A stretch of DNA of 20,269 nucleotides, taken from contig JAYMTF010001983.1 of the NCBI GenBank assembly GCA_036897485.1, forward strand, positions 1 through 20,269, written 5' to 3'. A program made the position numbers and the translations under genes. Source of the stretch: Pelargonium nanum (taxonomy: Eukaryota; Streptophyta; Magnoliopsida; Geraniales; Geraniaceae). Below are positions 20,163 to 20,269 of this stretch, in pieces. Each line of letters opens with the position of its first letter. Within the stretch, counting starts at the first letter, position 1. The notes below the pieces were generated by a model. That model made no database searches. It was not told where the DNA came from and was given only the letters and a program-made list of their open reading frames with translations.

Positions 20163-20258
20163 ATATCAGTTAACTGATATAAGTGATATATCAGTTGTAC
20201 TCAAAACTACGTAGTTTTGATTGAATGACTTAATCAAAACGACGTAGTTTTGATTAAG
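20163..20258. repeat. Cluster of perfect palindromes
   Basis: Three inverted repeats lie within 96 bases. ATATCAGTTAACTGATAT (20163-20180) is a perfect 18-base palindrome; its right half pairs again with ATATCAGTT at 20188-20196. TCAAAACTACGTAGTTTTGA (20201-20220) is a perfect 20-base palindrome. CTTAATCAAAAC and GTTTTGATTAAG (20229-20240 and 20247-20258) are perfect 12-base arms around GACGTA. The last two share the core CAAAAC(T/G)ACGTAGTTTTG. They may be the end of a TIR element running out of the window. Confidence 0.8.
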
Positions 20259-20269
20259 CCTAAACAAAA

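Noticed and set aside
1-20269. CRISPR arrays, operons or a multi-gene biosynthetic cluster
   Set aside because: The window is plant nuclear DNA with spaced, intron-containing genes of unrelated roles; no regular spacer array or functionally linked enzyme set is present.

Overview
This is nuclear DNA from a flowering plant, most likely a eudicot. It is AT-rich, its genes are split by GT-AG introns, and they lie far apart among small transposon remnants. Three plant protein genes and one tRNA gene can be supported. The species cannot be named from the sequence.

Layout: (1) 1-3284 is mostly non-coding. It holds an intron-less tRNA-Leu(AAG) gene on the minus strand (477-556), long C and T homopolymers, an (AT)11 tract and three diverged copies of an AGTCACCTG-type element. 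(2) 3285-7337 is a class II trehalose-6-phosphate synthase of the TPS5 type: a TATA box, a leader with a short upstream ORF and a probable leader intron, then three coding exons for 859 aa. (3) 7338-9707 is intergenic and crowded with repeats: two tRNA-headed SINE-like pieces, a probable terminal-inverted-repeat remnant, short tandem repeats and a degenerate Stowaway-like MITE. (4) 9768-14579 is a full-size ABC transporter of subfamily B (ABCB2/ABCB10 type), 11 coding exons and 1244 aa. (5) 14580-17227 is an AT-rich intergenic region with no recognisable gene. (6) 17228-18796 is an R2R3-MYB transcription factor of the suberin-associated group (MYB9/39/107 or MYB53/92/93 relatives), two exons and 305 aa; its only intron is mostly an 82-bp near-identical tandem repeat. 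(7) 18797-20269 is intergenic, with another SINE-like copy and a cluster of perfect palindromes at the right edge.

All three protein genes are on the plus strand, each with its own promoter. Nothing suggests joint function: TPS5 belongs to sugar signalling, ABCB2 to membrane export or hormone transport, and the MYB to transcription, probably of cell-wall barrier genes. The exon joins below were worked out by reading frame, GT-AG borders and family conservation.

I did not find a convincing undescribed biological system. The points most worth a second look are the loss of the conserved Thr in the phosphatase motif of TPS5, the tandem-repeat MYB intron together with the missing first MYB intron, the set of three related SINE-like sequences, and the palindrome cluster at 20163-20258.
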